A stretch of DNA of 64,000 nt from Xestospongia bergquistia (GCA_963965975.1 OZ014419.1:3437677-3501676), one strand, 5' to 3'. Shown: positions 25,701-38,386, numbered from the stretch's first letter. Program-made: numbers and translations. The notes: generated from the sequence alone by a model not told the origin.

Positions 25701-26548
25701 CTTCGCTTAGGCAATGCCAGTAATCTAAGCTCAGGTGATGGTTGTACTCTTTGCTCAGATAATGGTAGTACAGGACGTCCTTCTGAAGTCACTAGTTGTA
25801 AGTCCTAGCTCAAGTAATGCTAGTCCTCTTTGCTCAGATAATGGTGATACTGGACATCTCTGTAAAGTCACTAATAGTATTGTTAAAGAAAGTCATTCAA
25901 CTTATGTTAACGCAGTTAGTAGGTCGTACTCTTCCCTCAGATAAAGGCGGTACTCTTAGCTCAAATAATGGTGGTACTGGACATCTCTCTAAAGTCACTA
26001 GTAGTATGTTAAAGAAAGTCAATGAACCTGTGCTAATACAGTTAATAGGTCGTACCCTTTATTCAGATAATGGTTTTACTCTTAACTCAGATAATGGTGG
26101 TGCAGGACATCTCTCTAAAGTCACTAATGTTAAGTTAAATAAACTCATTCAACCTGTGTTAATACAGTTAGTTGGAGATACTGCTTACTCAGATAATGGT
26201 TCTACTTTTAGCTCAGATAATGGTGGTATTGGACATCACTCTAAAGTCACTAGTAGTAAGGTAAAGAAACTCATTCAACGTGTGTTTATGCAGTTAGTAG
26301 TTTGTACTCTTTACTCAGATAATGGTTGTACAGTTAGCTCAGATAATGGTGGTACTGGACATCTCTCTAAAGTCACTAGTAGTAAGTTAAAAAAACTCAT
26401 TCAACCTTTGTTATTACAGTTAGTAGGTTGTACTCATCGCTCAGATAATGGTGGTACCCTTTGCTCAGATAATGTTGGTACTGGATATCTCTCTAAAGTC
26501 ACGAATTATAAGTTAAAGAAACTCATTCAACCTGTGTTAATAAAGTTA

Positions 26549-26790
26549 GGAGGTCGTCCTTTTCTCTCTGGTAATGGTGGTACCTTTAGCTATTGGTTGT
26601 AATGGACATCTCTCTAAAGTCACGAGAAGTAAGTTAAAGAAACTCATTCAACCTGTGTTAATAAAGTTAGGAGGTCGTCCTTTTCTCTCTGGTAATGGTG
26701 GTACCTTTAGCTATTGGTTGTAATGGACATTTCTCTAAAGTCACGAGAAGTAAGTTAAAGAAACTCATTCAACCTGTGTTTATACAGTTA
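26549..26790 (+). repeat. Near-identical 121-bp duplication in the array
   Basis: The unit beginning ggaggtcgtccttttctctc recurs after exactly 121 bp (26,549 and 26,670). Both copies share gctattggttgtaatggac and cacgagaagtaag and are almost identical. 121 is not a multiple of three, so the duplication shifts the frame. Confidence 0.85.
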
Positions 26791-29700
26791 GTATGTCGTA
26801 CTCTCACTCAGATAATGGTGGTACTTTTATATCAGATAATAGTTGTACTTGATGTCTCTCTAAAGTCAATTGTAGTAAATGAAAGAATTTATTCAAACTG
26901 GGTTTATACAGTTAGTTGTTCGTACTCTTTACTCAGATAATGGTGGTACTCTTAACTCAGATAATGGTGGTAAATGACGTCTCTCTCAAGTCACTAGTAG
27001 TAAGTTAAAGAAACTCATTCAACCTGTTTTAATACAGTTAGTTGGTGATACTCTTTGCTCAGATAATGATCCTACTCTTTGCTTGGATAATGTTGGTATT
27101 GGTCATCTCTCTAAAGTCGCTAGTATTAAGTTAAGAGAAATTTAATCAACCTGTAATAATACAGTTAGTAGATCGTACTCTTTGCCAAGATAATGGTGGT
27201 AATCTAAGCTCAGAAAATGGTGGTGCTGGACGTCTCCCTAACTTCACTAATTGTAAGTTAAATAAACTTATTCAACCTGTGTTTCTACACCCTAGAAGGT
27301 TATAATCTTCGCTCAGATAATTGTGGTAATCTTAGCTAATGTAATGCTGGTACTCTTTGCTCAGATAATGGTGGTACTGGACGGCTCTCTAATGTCACCA
27401 GTAGTACATTAAAGAAACTCATTCAACCACTTTTAATACAGTTAAAAGTTCGTACTCTTAGATCAGATAAAGGTGGTACTTATAGCGCACATAATGGTGG
27501 TACTGGACATCTCCCTAAGGTTACTAATAGTAAGCTAAAGAAACTCGTTCAACCTATGTTAATGAAGTTAGTTGGGGATACTATTCACTCAGATAATGGT
27601 TGTACTGTTAACTCAGATAATGGTGGTACTGGACATCTCTCTAAAGTCACTAGTAGTAAGTTAAAGAAACTCTTTCAACCAATGTTAATGCAGTTAGTAG
27701 GTCATATTCTTCGCTCAGGTAATGGTGGTACACTTAGCTCAGATAATGTTGCTACTGGACATCTCTCTAAAATCACTAATGGTAAGTTAAAGAAACTCAT
27801 TCAACCTGTGTTAATACAGTTAGCAGGTTGTACTCTTCGCTCAGATAATAATAGTATTCATAGCTAAGATAATTGTGGTACTGGATATCCCTATAAAGTT
27901 GCTAATAGTAAGTTAAAGAAACTCATTCAATCTGTGTTAATACAGTTAGTTGGTGATGTATTCACTCAGATAATGGTTGTACTGTTAGCTCATATAATGG
28001 TGGTACTGGACTCTCTCTAAAGTCACTTGTAGTAAGTTAAAGAAACTCATTCATCTTGTGTTAACACAGTTAGTAGGTCGTACTATAATGGTGGTACCCT
28101 TAACTCAGATAATGTTGGTACTGGACATCTCTCTAAAGTCACTAATGGTAAGTTAATGAAACTCATTCAGCCTGTGTTAATAAATTTAGCAGGTCGTACT
28201 CTTCACTCTGATAATGGTGGTACTTTTAGCTATGATATTGGATCTACTGGACATCTCTCTAAAGTCACGAGAAGTAAGTTAAATAAACTCATTCAAGCTG
28301 TGTTTTTACAATTAGTATATCGTACACTCACTCAGATAATGGTGGTACTTGACGTCTTTCTCAAGTCACTAGTAGTTAGTTAAAGAAACTCATTGAACCT
28401 GTAATAATGCAGTTAGTAGGTGATACTCTTTGCTCAGATAATGATAATACTCTTTGCTCAGATAATGTTGGACTGGATATCTCTCTAAAGTCGCTAGTTG
28501 TAAGTTAGGAATATCATACAACCTGTGTTAATACAGTTATTAGGTTGTACTCATCGCTCAGATAATGATAGTGTTCTTAGCTAAGATAATTGTGGTACTG
28601 GATATCTCTCTAAAGTCGCTAGTAGTAAGTTAAAGAAATTCATTTAACCTGTGTTAATACAATTAGTTGTTGATATTATTCACTCAGATAATGGTTGTAC
28701 GCTTAGCTCAGATAATGGTGGTACTGGACATCTCTCTAAAGTCACTAGTAGGAAGTTAAAGAAACTCATTCAACCTGTGTTAATACAGTTAGTACGTCAT
28801 AGTCATCACTCAGATAATGATAGTATTCTTAGCAAAGATAATTGTGGTACTGGATATCCCTCTAAAGTCGCTAGTAGTAAGTTAAAGAAACTCATTCAAC
28901 CTGTGTTAATACATTTAGTAGATCATAGAGATAATGTTGGTACTCTTAACTAAGATAATGTTGGTATTTGACATCTCCCTAAAGTCACTAGCAGTAAGTT
29001 AAAAAAACTCATTCAACCTGTGTTTATATTGTTAGTAGGTCGTACTCTTTGCTAAGATAATGATGGTACTCTTATTGCAGATAATCGTAGTACTGGACAT
29101 TTCTCTATTGTCACTATTAGTAAGTTAAAGAAACTCATTCAACCTGTGTCAAGACGGTTTGCAAGTCGCACTCTTCACTCAGATAATGGTGATACTTTTA
29201 GTTCGGATAATGGTGGTACTGGACATCTCTCAAAAGTGACTAATTGTAGGTCAAAAGATACTCATTGAACCTTTGTTAATACGGTTAGTAGGTCATACCC
29301 TTCACTCAGATAATGGTGATACACTTAGCTTAGATATTAGTGGTACTGGACATCTCCCTAAAGTGACTACTGGAAAGTTAAAGAAACTCATTCAACATGT
29401 GTTAGTAGATCATACAGATAATGGTGGTACTATTAGCTAAGACAATGGTGGTACTTGACATCTCTCTGAAGTCACTAGTACTAAGTTAAAGAAACTCCTT
29501 CAACCTGTGTCAAGACAGTTAGTAGGTCGTACTCTTCACTCAGATAATGGTGATAATTTTAGTTCAGATAATAGTGGTACTGGACATCTCTCTGAAGTCA
29601 CTAACTGTAAGTTAAAGATACTCATACAACCTGTGTTAATACAGTTAGTAGGTCGTACTCTTCACTGAGATAATGGTGATACACTTAGCTGAGATAATGT

Positions 29701-29921
29701 TTGTACTGGACATCTCTCTAAAGTGACTAGTGGTAACTTAAAGAAACTCATTCGTGCTTTGTTAATACAGTTAGTAGGTTGTACTCTTTGCTCAGATAAT
29801 GTCGGTACTCTTAGCTCAGGAAATGGTTGTACTCATAGCTCAGATAATGGTGGTACTGGACATCTCTCTGAAGTCACTAATTGTAAGTTAAAGAAACTCA
29901 TTCAACCTGTGTTAATACAGT

Positions 29922-30260
29922 TAGTAGGTCGTACTCTTCAATTCGATAATGGTGATAAACTTTGCTCAGATAACAGTGGTACTCTTAGCACGAGTAAAGG
30001 TGGTAATCTTTGCTCAGATAATGGTGGTACTGGATGTCTCTCTAAAGTCACTAATTGTAAGTTAAAGAAACTTGTTCAACCTGTCTTAATGCAGTTAGTT
30101 TGTTGTAGTCTTCACTCAAATAATAGTAGTTTTCTTAGCTCAGATAATGTTGGTACAGGACATCTCTCCTAAAGTCACTAGTAGTAAGTAAAAGAAACTC
30201 AATCAACCTGCGTTAATACAGTTAGTATGTCATACTCTTCACTCAGATATTGGTGATACT
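29922..30260 (+). repeat. Block duplicated across the BEL insertion, copy 1
   Basis: Carries a chain of rare variants: ttcaattcgataatggtgat, ctttgctcagataacag, gtaaaggtggtaatctt, agtttgttgtagtcttc, tagtagttttcttagctcag and ctctcctaaagtcactag with an extra C. The same chain, extra C included, is at 39,128-39,470. Confidence 0.8.
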
Positions 30261-32239
30261 TTTAGCTCAGATAATGGTGGTACTGGACATCTCTCTAAAG
30301 TCTCTAATTGTAAGTTAAAGATACTCATTCAACCTTTGTTAATACAGTTTGTAGTACATACTCTTCACTCAGATAGCGGTGATACTCTTATTGCATATAA
30401 TCATGGTACTGGATATCACTCTAAAGTCACTAGTAGTAAGTTAAAGAAAATAGTTTAACCTGTTTTAATACAGGCAGTAGATCATACAGATAATGGTGGT
30501 ATTCTTCACTAAGATAATGGTGGTACTGAACATCTCTCTAAAGTCACTAGTAGTAAGTTAAAAAAACTCATTCAACCTGTGTTAATACAGTTAGTAGATC
30601 GTACCCTTCGCTTAGATAATGATAGTAATCTTAGCTCAGATAATTGTGGTACTGAATATTCCTCTAAAGTCGCTAGTAGTAAGTTAAAGAAACTCATTCA
30701 ACCTGTGTTAATACAGTTAGTAGGTTGTACTCTATGGTCGGATAATGGTGTTACTGTTAGCTCAGATAATTGTGGTACTGGACGTCTCTCTAAAGTCACT
30801 AGTAGTAAGTTAAAGAAACTCATTCAATCTTTGTTAATACAGTTAGTTAGTGATACTATTCACTCAGATAATGGTTGTACCATTAGCTCATATAATGGTG
30901 TTACTGGACATCTCTCTAAAGTCACTATTAGTAAGTTAAAGAAACTCATTCAACCTGTGTTAATACAGTTAGTAGATTGTGCTCTTCGCTCTGATAATGG
31001 TGGTACTATTAGCTTAGACAACGTTGGTACTTGACATCTTTCTAAAGTCACTAGTAGTAAGTCAAAGAAACTCATTCAACCTGTGTTCATACAATTAGTA
31101 GATTGTACTCTTATCTCAGAAAATGGTTGTACTCTTCGTTCAGGTAATGGTTGTACTATTAGCTCAGATAATGGTGGTACTGGACATCTCTCTAAAGTAA
31201 CTAGTAGTAAGTTAAAGAAACTCATTCAACCTGTGTTAATACAGTTAGTAGGTTGTACTCTTCGCTCATATAATGGGAGTGATCTTAGCTCATTTAATGG
31301 TGGTACTGGACGTCTCTCTAAATGCACTAGTAGTAACTTATAGAAACTCATTCAACCTGCGTTAATACAGTAAGTAGGTCATACACTTCGTTCAGATAAT
31401 GATAGTACTCTTAGCATAGACAATATTGGTATATCGGACATCTCTCAAAACTCGCTAACAGGAAGTTAAAGAAACTCATTCACCCAGTGTTAATACAGTT
31501 AGTAGGGTCTACTCTTCACTCATGTAATAGTTGTACTCTTAGGTCAGAATATGGTGGTACTGGACATCTCTATAAAGAAACTAGAGGTATGTTAAAGAAA
31601 CTCATTCAACCTGTGGTATTAGCGTTAGTAGGTTGTACTCTTTGCTCAGGTAATGGCAGCAATCTCATCTCAGGTAATGGTGCTATTCTTCACTCAGATA
31701 ATGGTGGTACTGGATGTCTCTCTAAAGTCACTAGTAGTCAGATAAATAAACTCACTTGACCTGTGTTAATACAGTTAGTAGGTCATACTCTTAGCTCAGA
31801 CAATGGTGGTACTCTTCGTTCAGATAATGGTTGTACTCTTAGCTCAGATAATAGTGGTACTGGACATCTCTCTAAAGTCACTAGTTGTAAGTTAAAGAAA
31901 CTCATTCAACCTGTGTTAATACAGTTATTAAGTCGTACCCTTTACTTAGATAATCATGGTATTCTTATGTCAGATAATGGTGGTACTGGATGTTTCTCTA
32001 AAGTCACTAGTAGTGAGTTAAAGAAACTCATTCAACCTTTGTTTATACAGTTAGTAGATCATACTCTTCGAAGAGATAATTTTGGTGTCCTTAGCTCAGA
32101 TAATGGTGGCGCTGGATATCTCCATAAATCACTTATTGTAAGTTAAACAAACTCATTCAACCTCTGTTAATACAGTTAGTAGGTTGTATTCTTCACTCAA
32201 ATAATGGTGATACCATTAGCTAGCAAGAATGGTGGCACT

Positions 32240-32244
32240 GGACG
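32240..32244. repeat. Target site duplication, left copy (GGACG)
   Basis: GGACG immediately precedes the left BEL LTR and is repeated at 38,387-38,391 right after the other LTR. Removing the element and one copy rebuilds an ordinary array unit (ctggacgtctttctaaag). Confidence 0.92.
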
Positions 32245-32472
32245 TGTTCAGTTCTCTCCCGGATTGAACGAGATACAAAATTTGACATTCGCAAAAAAAC
32301 TCTCTTTTCAAAAGTGTGTGTTTCCAATTTATACGAGATCAAAATTAATTATAAGTGATAATTAGTATAAATGATGGTCAAACAGGAAGTGAATGATAAT
32401 AGATAAACAAACTAGAGTAAACTTTAACATAATGAATGATAATATATAAACAAAGTATAATAAACATTAACA
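32245..32472 (-). repeat. 3' LTR of the BEL/Pao element
   Basis: On the plus strand it starts TGTTCAGTTCTCTCCCGG and ends CATTAACA; on the element strand it runs TGTTAATG...GAACA. It is matched almost base for base by 38,156-38,386, apart from a few substitutions and an A-run length difference. Confidence 0.93.
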
Positions 32473-32487
32473 TACCACCGGCCAAGA
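32473..32487 (-). promoter_or_regulatory. Candidate polypurine tract region next to the 3' LTR
   Basis: On the element strand TTGGCCGGTGGTA directly precedes the LTR start TGTTAATG. The position is that of the plus-strand primer, but the tract is not purely purine, so this is a positional call. Confidence 0.4.
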
Positions 32488-32521
32488 CTGGATGGTCTTT
32501 AACAATAGTAGAGAGTCATAA

Positions 32522-33535
32522 TCAATTATCTTGAGAGGGTAACAACAAGGCTATTTTAGAGATTGGTCTCTTGTAGGTTCCTGAGTTCCTCTTCACAGTG
32601 ACTACTCGTACAAAATCATCTTTGCCTGCAAGAACCTTAATTACTCTGGCAAGTGGCCATTTCAAGGGAATTAATTTATCCTCTTGCAAAATCACAATGT
32701 CTCCAACACAAATATTTCTTGACGGATGGTGCCATTTGGTATAATGTTTCAGACTAGTTATGTACTCAGACGACCGACCAACGTTGCCAAAAATGACGTA
32801 CAAGTGCTTGACATAGGTGCCAGTGACGAAGGAGAGCGAGGGAACGGTATGAGAAGGAGGGATCAGGCAGAGCTTCCAATGGTCTGCCGATGAGAAAGTG
32901 CCAGGAGTGAGAGCTCTTATTCCATCATCATCAAGTGGGAGAGAGATGAGAGGTCTACTGTTGAGACATGATTCCACTTGAGCGAGAACAGTAGTAAACT
33001 CTTCACATGTCAGCTTCACACTGCCAATTACACGTCTCAAATGTGTTTTCATACTTTTCACTGCTGCCTCCCAAAAACCACCAAAATGAGGAGCATGTTC
33101 AGGAATGAACTTCCACTGTATATTTTGTGTTGAACAAAACTCCAATATAGCATCTTGCGACCACTGGGTTTTCAGAAATGCAATAAGTTCTTTGATCTCC
33201 CGAGCTGCGCCCACAAAATTTGTACCGTGGTCACTCCATATAAGAGTTGGCTTCCCACGTCGAGATATGAAGCGCCTTAGACAGGCTAGGAAGGCTTCAG
33301 TTGTTAATTCTGACACCAGTTCTAAATGCACAGCTTTCACTGAAAGTGAAACAAAAACACTGGCATAGGTTTTAACTACAGTAGGTTTCCTCACATGTCC
33401 ATATTTGACGTAGAAAGGACCAGCATAGTCCACGCCAACCTTGTCAAAAACAAGATCAGGAGTGAGACGTTCAATAGGTAATTGACCTAGCATCTGATGT
33501 TGAGGCTTTGCTGAGGTACGTCGACAAATACACAA
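32522..33535 (-). pseudogene. BEL/Pao integrase core and C-terminal tail
   Basis: A 337-codon open stretch on the minus strand. The integrase core shows the three acidic residues in context: DKVGVDYAGPFYVK (first Asp), LIWSDHGTNFVGAARE (second Asp), and PHFGGFWEAAVKSMK (Glu). The Asp-Glu spacing is somewhat over 35 residues, as in this family. The tail HYTKWHHPSRNICVGDIVIL through LPLARVIKV-like sequence to VRVVTVK is the extra domain seen after BEL integrases. It ends at a stop just inside the 3' LTR. The zinc-binding N-terminus is in another frame upstream. Confidence 0.92.
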
Positions 33536-33860
33536 CTGCGGGTGATTGATCGAATTGCTTTACGTCCTCCGAGGATGTAGAAACAGTGGTTCAAAGAACA
33601 GGCTAGTAATGTAGGACCAGCATGAAGTAAGCGAAGGTGTTCAAAATGAATCATCAGCTTAGTTACAGGATGTTTTCCAGATAGGATGACAGGATGCTGA
33701 CTTGAATATGACACCTTCTTGATGCAGTCTCTGCCACCCACACGTGGAATGCCAGATGAATCAAGGATTGGATGGAGGGATAGCAAAGGACTAGAGCTAC
33801 GTAGGATTTTACTTTCCTTAATAGTCTCAATTTCCTCAGGAAAGCAATATTCTTGAGCAA
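33487..33860 (-). pseudogene. BEL/Pao integrase zinc-binding region, frameshifted
   Basis: Overlapping pieces in two frames. One contains HPVTKLMIHFEHLRLLHAGP and a later RSCVFVDVP-like stretch; the core-frame start continues with CICRRTSAKPQHQMLGQLP. This corresponds to the HHCC domain that precedes BEL integrase cores. At least one frameshift lies near 33,490-33,540. Confidence 0.7.
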
Positions 33861-33902
33861 TGGATATTCAATAGGTTTTAGCTGTGTGTAGCTCCTGAGT
33901 AG

Positions 33903-34980
33903 TCAGAGATGAAGACGATTGGAGAGAACAACCATTCTTATTGGCACAACAATTATTGACAAAATGAAGATCCAAGCTGTGACATGTTTCAACTTGGTAT
34001 AACTGGAGTAATGATCAATAGGAATGATTGGCACCTTGTTCTGAGTTACTATGTGGAGTGTACATACCCTTTCCTCTGTTGTCTCAATATGAGGGAGGTC
34101 TGACTGATGAGGCCAAGCTGTGGGTGGCTGGGTCAACCAATTTGGACCATTCCACCATAACTGGTGTTCCAATAGCTCTACTGTAAACAGACCTCTTGAT
34201 GCACAGTCAGCTGGGTTGTCAGTTCCATGGACATGGTTCCAACGATCGGGTGCTATCAACTCCACTATGTAAGAGACTCGGTTGGCAACGTAAGTGTTAA
34301 ACCGTCTGGGATTTCCAATCAGCCAGCTGAGAACGACAGTGCTGTCAGTCCAGGCATATATTTGATAGAGTGACAAATTGAATACCTGCTGGACACGATG
34401 AAGTAGCTGAGCTAAAAGGTACGCTCCACATAACTCCAGACGAGGGATGGTCAATCGCTTGATAGGTCTTAGAGGTCACCAATGAAACTTGTATTCCTCT
34501 ATCCAGGTTCATCATACGCAGATAAATGACAGCTGCATATGCTTGCTCCGATGCATCACAAAAGCCATGAAGTTCCATGGAGATAATGTGAGCTTCCTTG
34601 GAGAAGTAGCATCGAGGGATGTATTTTGTAGAGAAGAGGTTGAGTTCAGATCTCCATCGAGACCAGATATCATGAACTGAGTCGGGTACTGGGTCATCCC
34701 AACAGATTTTCAGCTCCCATAGCTGTTGCAATAAGATCTTAATCTTGATGATGGAAGGAGATAACCACCTGAGGACATCAAAGGTTTTGGCGATATCAGA
34801 TGCCAATATGTGTTTGGTAATAAGAAGACTAGAAGGTGGCTTAGCAATAGTCAGATGGAAATGGTCTAGGTTTGCATTCCACTCTATTCCAAGCGTTTTG
34901 ACATATTCTATGTACGACTCGGGAATTGTATACATCGACTGGGAGTCTCGAAGCTCAGGAGATATGTGCTGTAAAACCAC
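33903..34980 (-). pseudogene. BEL/Pao RNase H and connection region, frameshifted
   Basis: The part at 34,345-34,980 includes FDVLRWLSPSIIKIKILLQ, WDDPVPDSVHDIWSRW and MELHGFCDASEQAYAAVIYL, the start of the RNase H-like domain (FCDASE). Another frame (33,903-34,454) continues with TIPRLELCGAYLLAQLLHRV, YAWTDSTVVLSWL and FNTYVANRVSYI. All of these are characteristic of the Pao/BEL pol. The frame change lies near 34,440. Confidence 0.87.
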
Positions 34981-35034
34981 CTGGTCATTTGAATTCTACT
35001 TATGCAACAAGAAGCCACCATGAGAGAATAGGTC

Positions 35035-35847
35035 TTATAGTTGCCTTTGTAACTCGATTGCTTCTTCTGTGGAATCAGCACCAGTCAATCCATCATCTAC
35101 ATAGAAAGCTCTGTTTACTGCATCAACGGCCAGTGGATAGTCCATGGCGAAATCAAGGGCATTCTGTTTGACCGACATGTTGGCAGCAAACGAGGAGGCG
35201 GAGACACCAAAGGTGACTCGGGTCATATGGTAGTCAAGTAGAGGATCCTTGGGATTTCTTTTCCAAACAAATCGATGTAGATCTCTGTTGGGTTTAGTGA
35301 GTTCAATGGCATGGTACATGAGACTGACATCAGCAACAAGAGCCACACGGTGTAAACTAAAACAAAGTAGTACATCAAGGAGAGGTGGGTGAATGGTAGG
35401 TCCAACCAACAATATATCGTTTAGGGAGACTCCAGTAGAAGACTTGGCTGATGCGTCAAACACAGCTCTGATCTTTGTAGTTGTGCTCGACTCCTTTTTG
35501 ACTGCATGCATGGGAAGATAGAAAACGTCTTGTGAAGACTTCTCCAGATCATCCAAGGGAACTAGTTCAGCATGCCCCTTCTCAAAGTACTCATTCATCA
35601 CAGAATCAAACTCATCAACCTGCTCCTTGGTATGTAGAGATCGCTCTAATGAGAGGAATCTTCTCACAGCCTGAGATCTGGATTCACCCAATGACTTAGT
35701 ATGTGGTTTCTTGGGCAGAGGAACAATGAAACAACCATCTTCTGATCGTGAGTGATTGTCTTTGAAGTGTTGCACAACTAATTGCTCTTCTGGAGTGAGA
35801 TAGGATTGATCATTTGGACATTCCTCAATCTCCCAGAACTTTCGCAA
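35035..35847 (-). pseudogene. BEL/Pao reverse transcriptase
   Basis: A 270-codon open stretch. Motifs in order: YLPMHAVKKESSTTTKIRAV, FDASAKSSTGVSLND, LLVGPTIHPPLLDVLL, LVADVSLMYHAIEL, HMTRVTFGVSASSFAAN and FYVDDGLTGADS with the catalytic YVDD. The frame is the same as the protease upstream (stop between them at 35,899) and as the RNase H downstream (stop at 35,035), so single stops rather than shifts interrupt pol here. The RT core itself looks complete. Confidence 0.93.
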
Positions 35848-35898
35848 CAGATCATCTCCAGTGGCAACGGAGACATAATGAGAGACAATGGAGTGACT

Positions 35899-36483
35899 TT
35901 AGGTATAGACATCGAACTTTCCAGCGAGAATCCAACCAAATTCTGTCTCAAAGGCATACTGAGAGCCAGGAACACCGGTCCGCCGGCCCTGACGTAGAAT
36001 TTCAACAAAGACTACAACTCCCAAAAGTATGTCTATTCTTCTGGGGAGACCAAAGTCTGGGTCTGCTAGGGGAATGCCCTGCAAATGTCTACACTTGAAA
36101 TCAAAAGAAATGGGGTGAAGTGGCAGGTCACACGTCACACGAGGTACAACAACAGCTGTCACCTTGAATTTCTTTAAAGGAGACCGAACAGAGGAAATAG
36201 TGAGACTAGTGACGGCTTGGTGAGGAGAGTTGTGAGAGAGACCAGCAATGCCTGAGATTTGCACACCTTGTCGGGAGCGTGGAAGACGCAGACTTTGAGA
36301 CAAACGCTCCGATACAAAGGAGGCTGACGAGGCAGAGTCAAGAATGGCTCTAGCTTCCACGGAGGAACCATCAGGAGCATCAACCAAAACATGACAGGTC
36401 ATGAGCAAAGATTTGGAAGAAAGTCCAGTGGCAGTATTCGACAGATTGAGAAGTACTAGTGGTACCAGTGGAAGTTGATGCAA
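35899..36483 (-). pseudogene. BEL/Pao aspartic protease region
   Basis: The frame contains VLVDAPDGSSVEARAILDSA followed by SSASFVSERLSQSLRLPR. The LDSAS stretch is in the place of the retropepsin active-site strand, which in this family is often DSAS or DSGS. Further on, DIEVLLGVV-like and FGWILAGKF-like motifs complete the domain normally found between gag and RT in BEL elements. The 5' end overlaps the gag frame by about 100 bp in a different frame, suggesting a shift or a programmed frameshift. Confidence 0.8.
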
Positions 36484-38005
36484 TATCCTTGTGTTCCAAG
36501 TGTAACAAGGTATGATGTGGCTTCTGACATTTCCTGCATCGATGCAGAGATGTGCACTCCTTCACAAAATGCCCTGGTCGGAGACAATTCATGCAAAGGT
36601 GGTGTGACTTCAATGTAGAGACCATCTCATAATGAGGTAGTGACTTGAATTGCAGACATGCATATAGAGGGTGTTTGTGAGACTTACAAATGACACAGTT
36701 GTGGCCTGTAGAATTCACAGTACTGGCTGTAAACGAGGTTATTGACTTTCCAGCATTAGAACCCTTCTTCACTGAGTGATCTTCAACTTGAGAGGCTCTC
36801 TTATGGTCTGAGACTGAAGCTTCAGAAGCTTGGGCAGGTAGGTTAATGAACTCAAGGAGCCTCTGGTAGTGTGGCACATTGATTGAGTCTTGACTGTACT
36901 TTTGCCACTCAAACATGGTATTAGTATCTAGCTTGAGCTCAAGCACAGATGTGATAAAGGAACCAGATGGCTCATACTCCATTGCCTTGAGAGCTCGGAG
37001 ATGTTGTTGAACAACATCATGGAGTCGGCGGAGTTCTTTTCCAGTTCAATCTCTGAGAGAAGTGGCCTCAAGGATCATACGAATGTGTGTCAGGTGAATA
37101 AGCATTGGGCGATCATAATGTGCCTTCAGGCTTTCAATGGCTTCAGAATAGCAATCACCAGATTGAGACAGACCTTCAATGACACCCTTTGCTGTACCGT
37201 CCTTAAGCGAATGTCGGAGATACACCAGTTTCTCTGCATCAGACAAACCAGATCGGCTATGAATTGAAATAGAGAATTGCTCCCAAAAGGTCCTCCAGTT
37301 TATGATGTTCCCATCAAACTTAGGTACATCCAATTTGGGCAGCTTAACTCCCTTGCTATCGAGTGAGGGTGGAGTTGAGTCAAGGGTTTGACCAGATGGG
37401 AATAGCAACCTCTTGATTTTAAGAGAGCAGTCAAACAGCTCTTTATCAAGTTGTGTTTGTGAGGTATAGAGTTGATCGGATTCCTCTACACCAAGGGACA
37501 GAAGAACACTACAGATGTCTCCCAATTCAACCTTGAGATCACGAAGTTGCTCTTCATATTGATGAAGAAGACAAACATCATCAGGTCCTCCAGACAAGGA
37601 ACCAACTCTTTCATTTACAGTAAATAAATTTCTTTCAAGGCGAACTAACCTTTGAGAGGCTATCTTACGAGGACCAAATTCGGAGGAGGAGTCACAGACT
37701 ACAATTAGCCGCTTAATGCGAGTGGACAATGTGGCCATCTCGTCATCATGTCCATCTAGAATGTCCTGCTCTTTGAGCATACTTTCAGTGTCGTCAATGA
37801 GATCGATGAGTGCATAATGATGAAGCTTGAAGTAAGAGTCTAGACTCTCCAGCTTCTGTGACATCTGTCGTGCGAAATCAAGAGTAGTGGGCTGATCAGC
37901 CTTGCTCTCCAAATCCTTCAGACGAGTGAAAAGTCGAGTTATTGACACACAACGACACCTCGTCTCTTCCTAAGTATAGTTGGATCTTGAGCCATTAATT
38001 TTCAT
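36380..38005 (-). pseudogene. BEL/Pao gag, with in-frame stops
   Basis: An in-frame ATG at 38,003-38,005 (MKINGSRSNYT) is followed by a stop at 37,970-37,972. The main open stretch (37,046-37,948) has a helical N-terminal part (LFTRLKDLESKADQP) and then the BEL gag core (KLPKLDVPKFDGNIINWRTF, AEKLVYLRHSL, AKGVIEGLSQSG). A TGA at 37,046-37,048 interrupts it. The last part (36,380-36,982) has cysteine/histidine knuckles: CVICKSHKHPLYAC, CMNCLRPGHFVKEC and CRKCQKPHHTLLH. Gag packages element RNA. Confidence 0.88.
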
Positions 38006-38130
38006 CAACGAGGTGAAAATGAGAATCAAATAGAGGTGCTAAGAGAGCACGTGGTCGAGTACGAAAGATGAATACGACGGAGATAACTGAGTTTTGAGAG
38101 AGAACCATCAAACTATCGATGTTCTTACTA

Positions 38131-38150
38131 GTATCCGGTTCGGTGGACCA
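38131..38150 (-). promoter_or_regulatory. Primer-binding site of the BEL element
   Basis: Five bases inside the 5' LTR, the element strand reads TGGTCCACCGAACCGGATAC. It begins with TGG, the complement of a tRNA CCA end. The tRNA identity was not determined. Confidence 0.7.
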
Positions 38151-38155
38151 AAATA

Positions 38156-38386
38156 TGTTGAGTTCTCTCCCGGATTGAACGAGATACAAAATTTGACATT
38201 CAACAAAAAAAAACTTTCTTTTCAAAAGTGTGTGTTTCCAATTTATATGAGATCAAAATTAATTATAAGTGATAATTAGTATAAATGATGGTCAAGCAGG
38301 AAGTGAATGATAATAGATAAACAAACTAGAGTAAACATTAACATAATGAATGATAATATATAAACAAAGTATAATAAACATTAACA
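38156..38386 (-). repeat. 5' LTR of the BEL/Pao element
   Basis: Nearly identical to 32,245-32,472. It starts TGTTGAGTTCTCTCCCGG and ends CATTAACA on the plus strand, followed by the target duplication. Confidence 0.93.

Larger units (their letters stand above)
12758..32244 (+). repeat. 126-bp tandem array, segment 2 (about 19.5 kb)
   Basis: Continuous head-to-tail units, all in the same orientation as segment 1. Besides the common 42-codon unit (two TLxSDNGG blocks), there are 50-codon units with three blocks (for example near 22,510-22,560, 23,780-23,830 and 25,435-25,500) and shorter ones with a single block. Longest open runs: 22,105-22,890 and 25,817-26,602 (261 codons each), 25,122-25,808 (228) and 18,398-19,033 (211). 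Stops arise mostly by single changes from tta, tca, cag, aaa or gga codons. No introns, promoters or other genes are evident within it. The right end is the BEL insertion point. Confidence 0.95.
32245..38386 (-). mobile_element. BEL/Pao LTR retrotransposon, full length but disabled
   Basis: A 6,142-bp element on the minus strand with two LTRs, a tRNA-type primer-binding site, gag with zinc knuckles, aspartic protease, RT (YVDD), RNase H, and integrase with the BEL-specific C-terminal tail. It is flanked by GGACG on both sides. The LTRs (228 and 231 bp) are nearly identical by eye, which suggests a fairly recent insertion. Gag and pol nevertheless carry several in-frame stops and frame changes, so it probably moved with help from another copy or decayed quickly. 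Confidence 0.95.

Noticed and set aside
33105-33368. Plus-strand ORFs within the BEL element (also 34,489, 34,745, 35,782 and 37,001)
   Set aside because: Shadows of minus-strand integrase, RNase H, RT, protease and gag.
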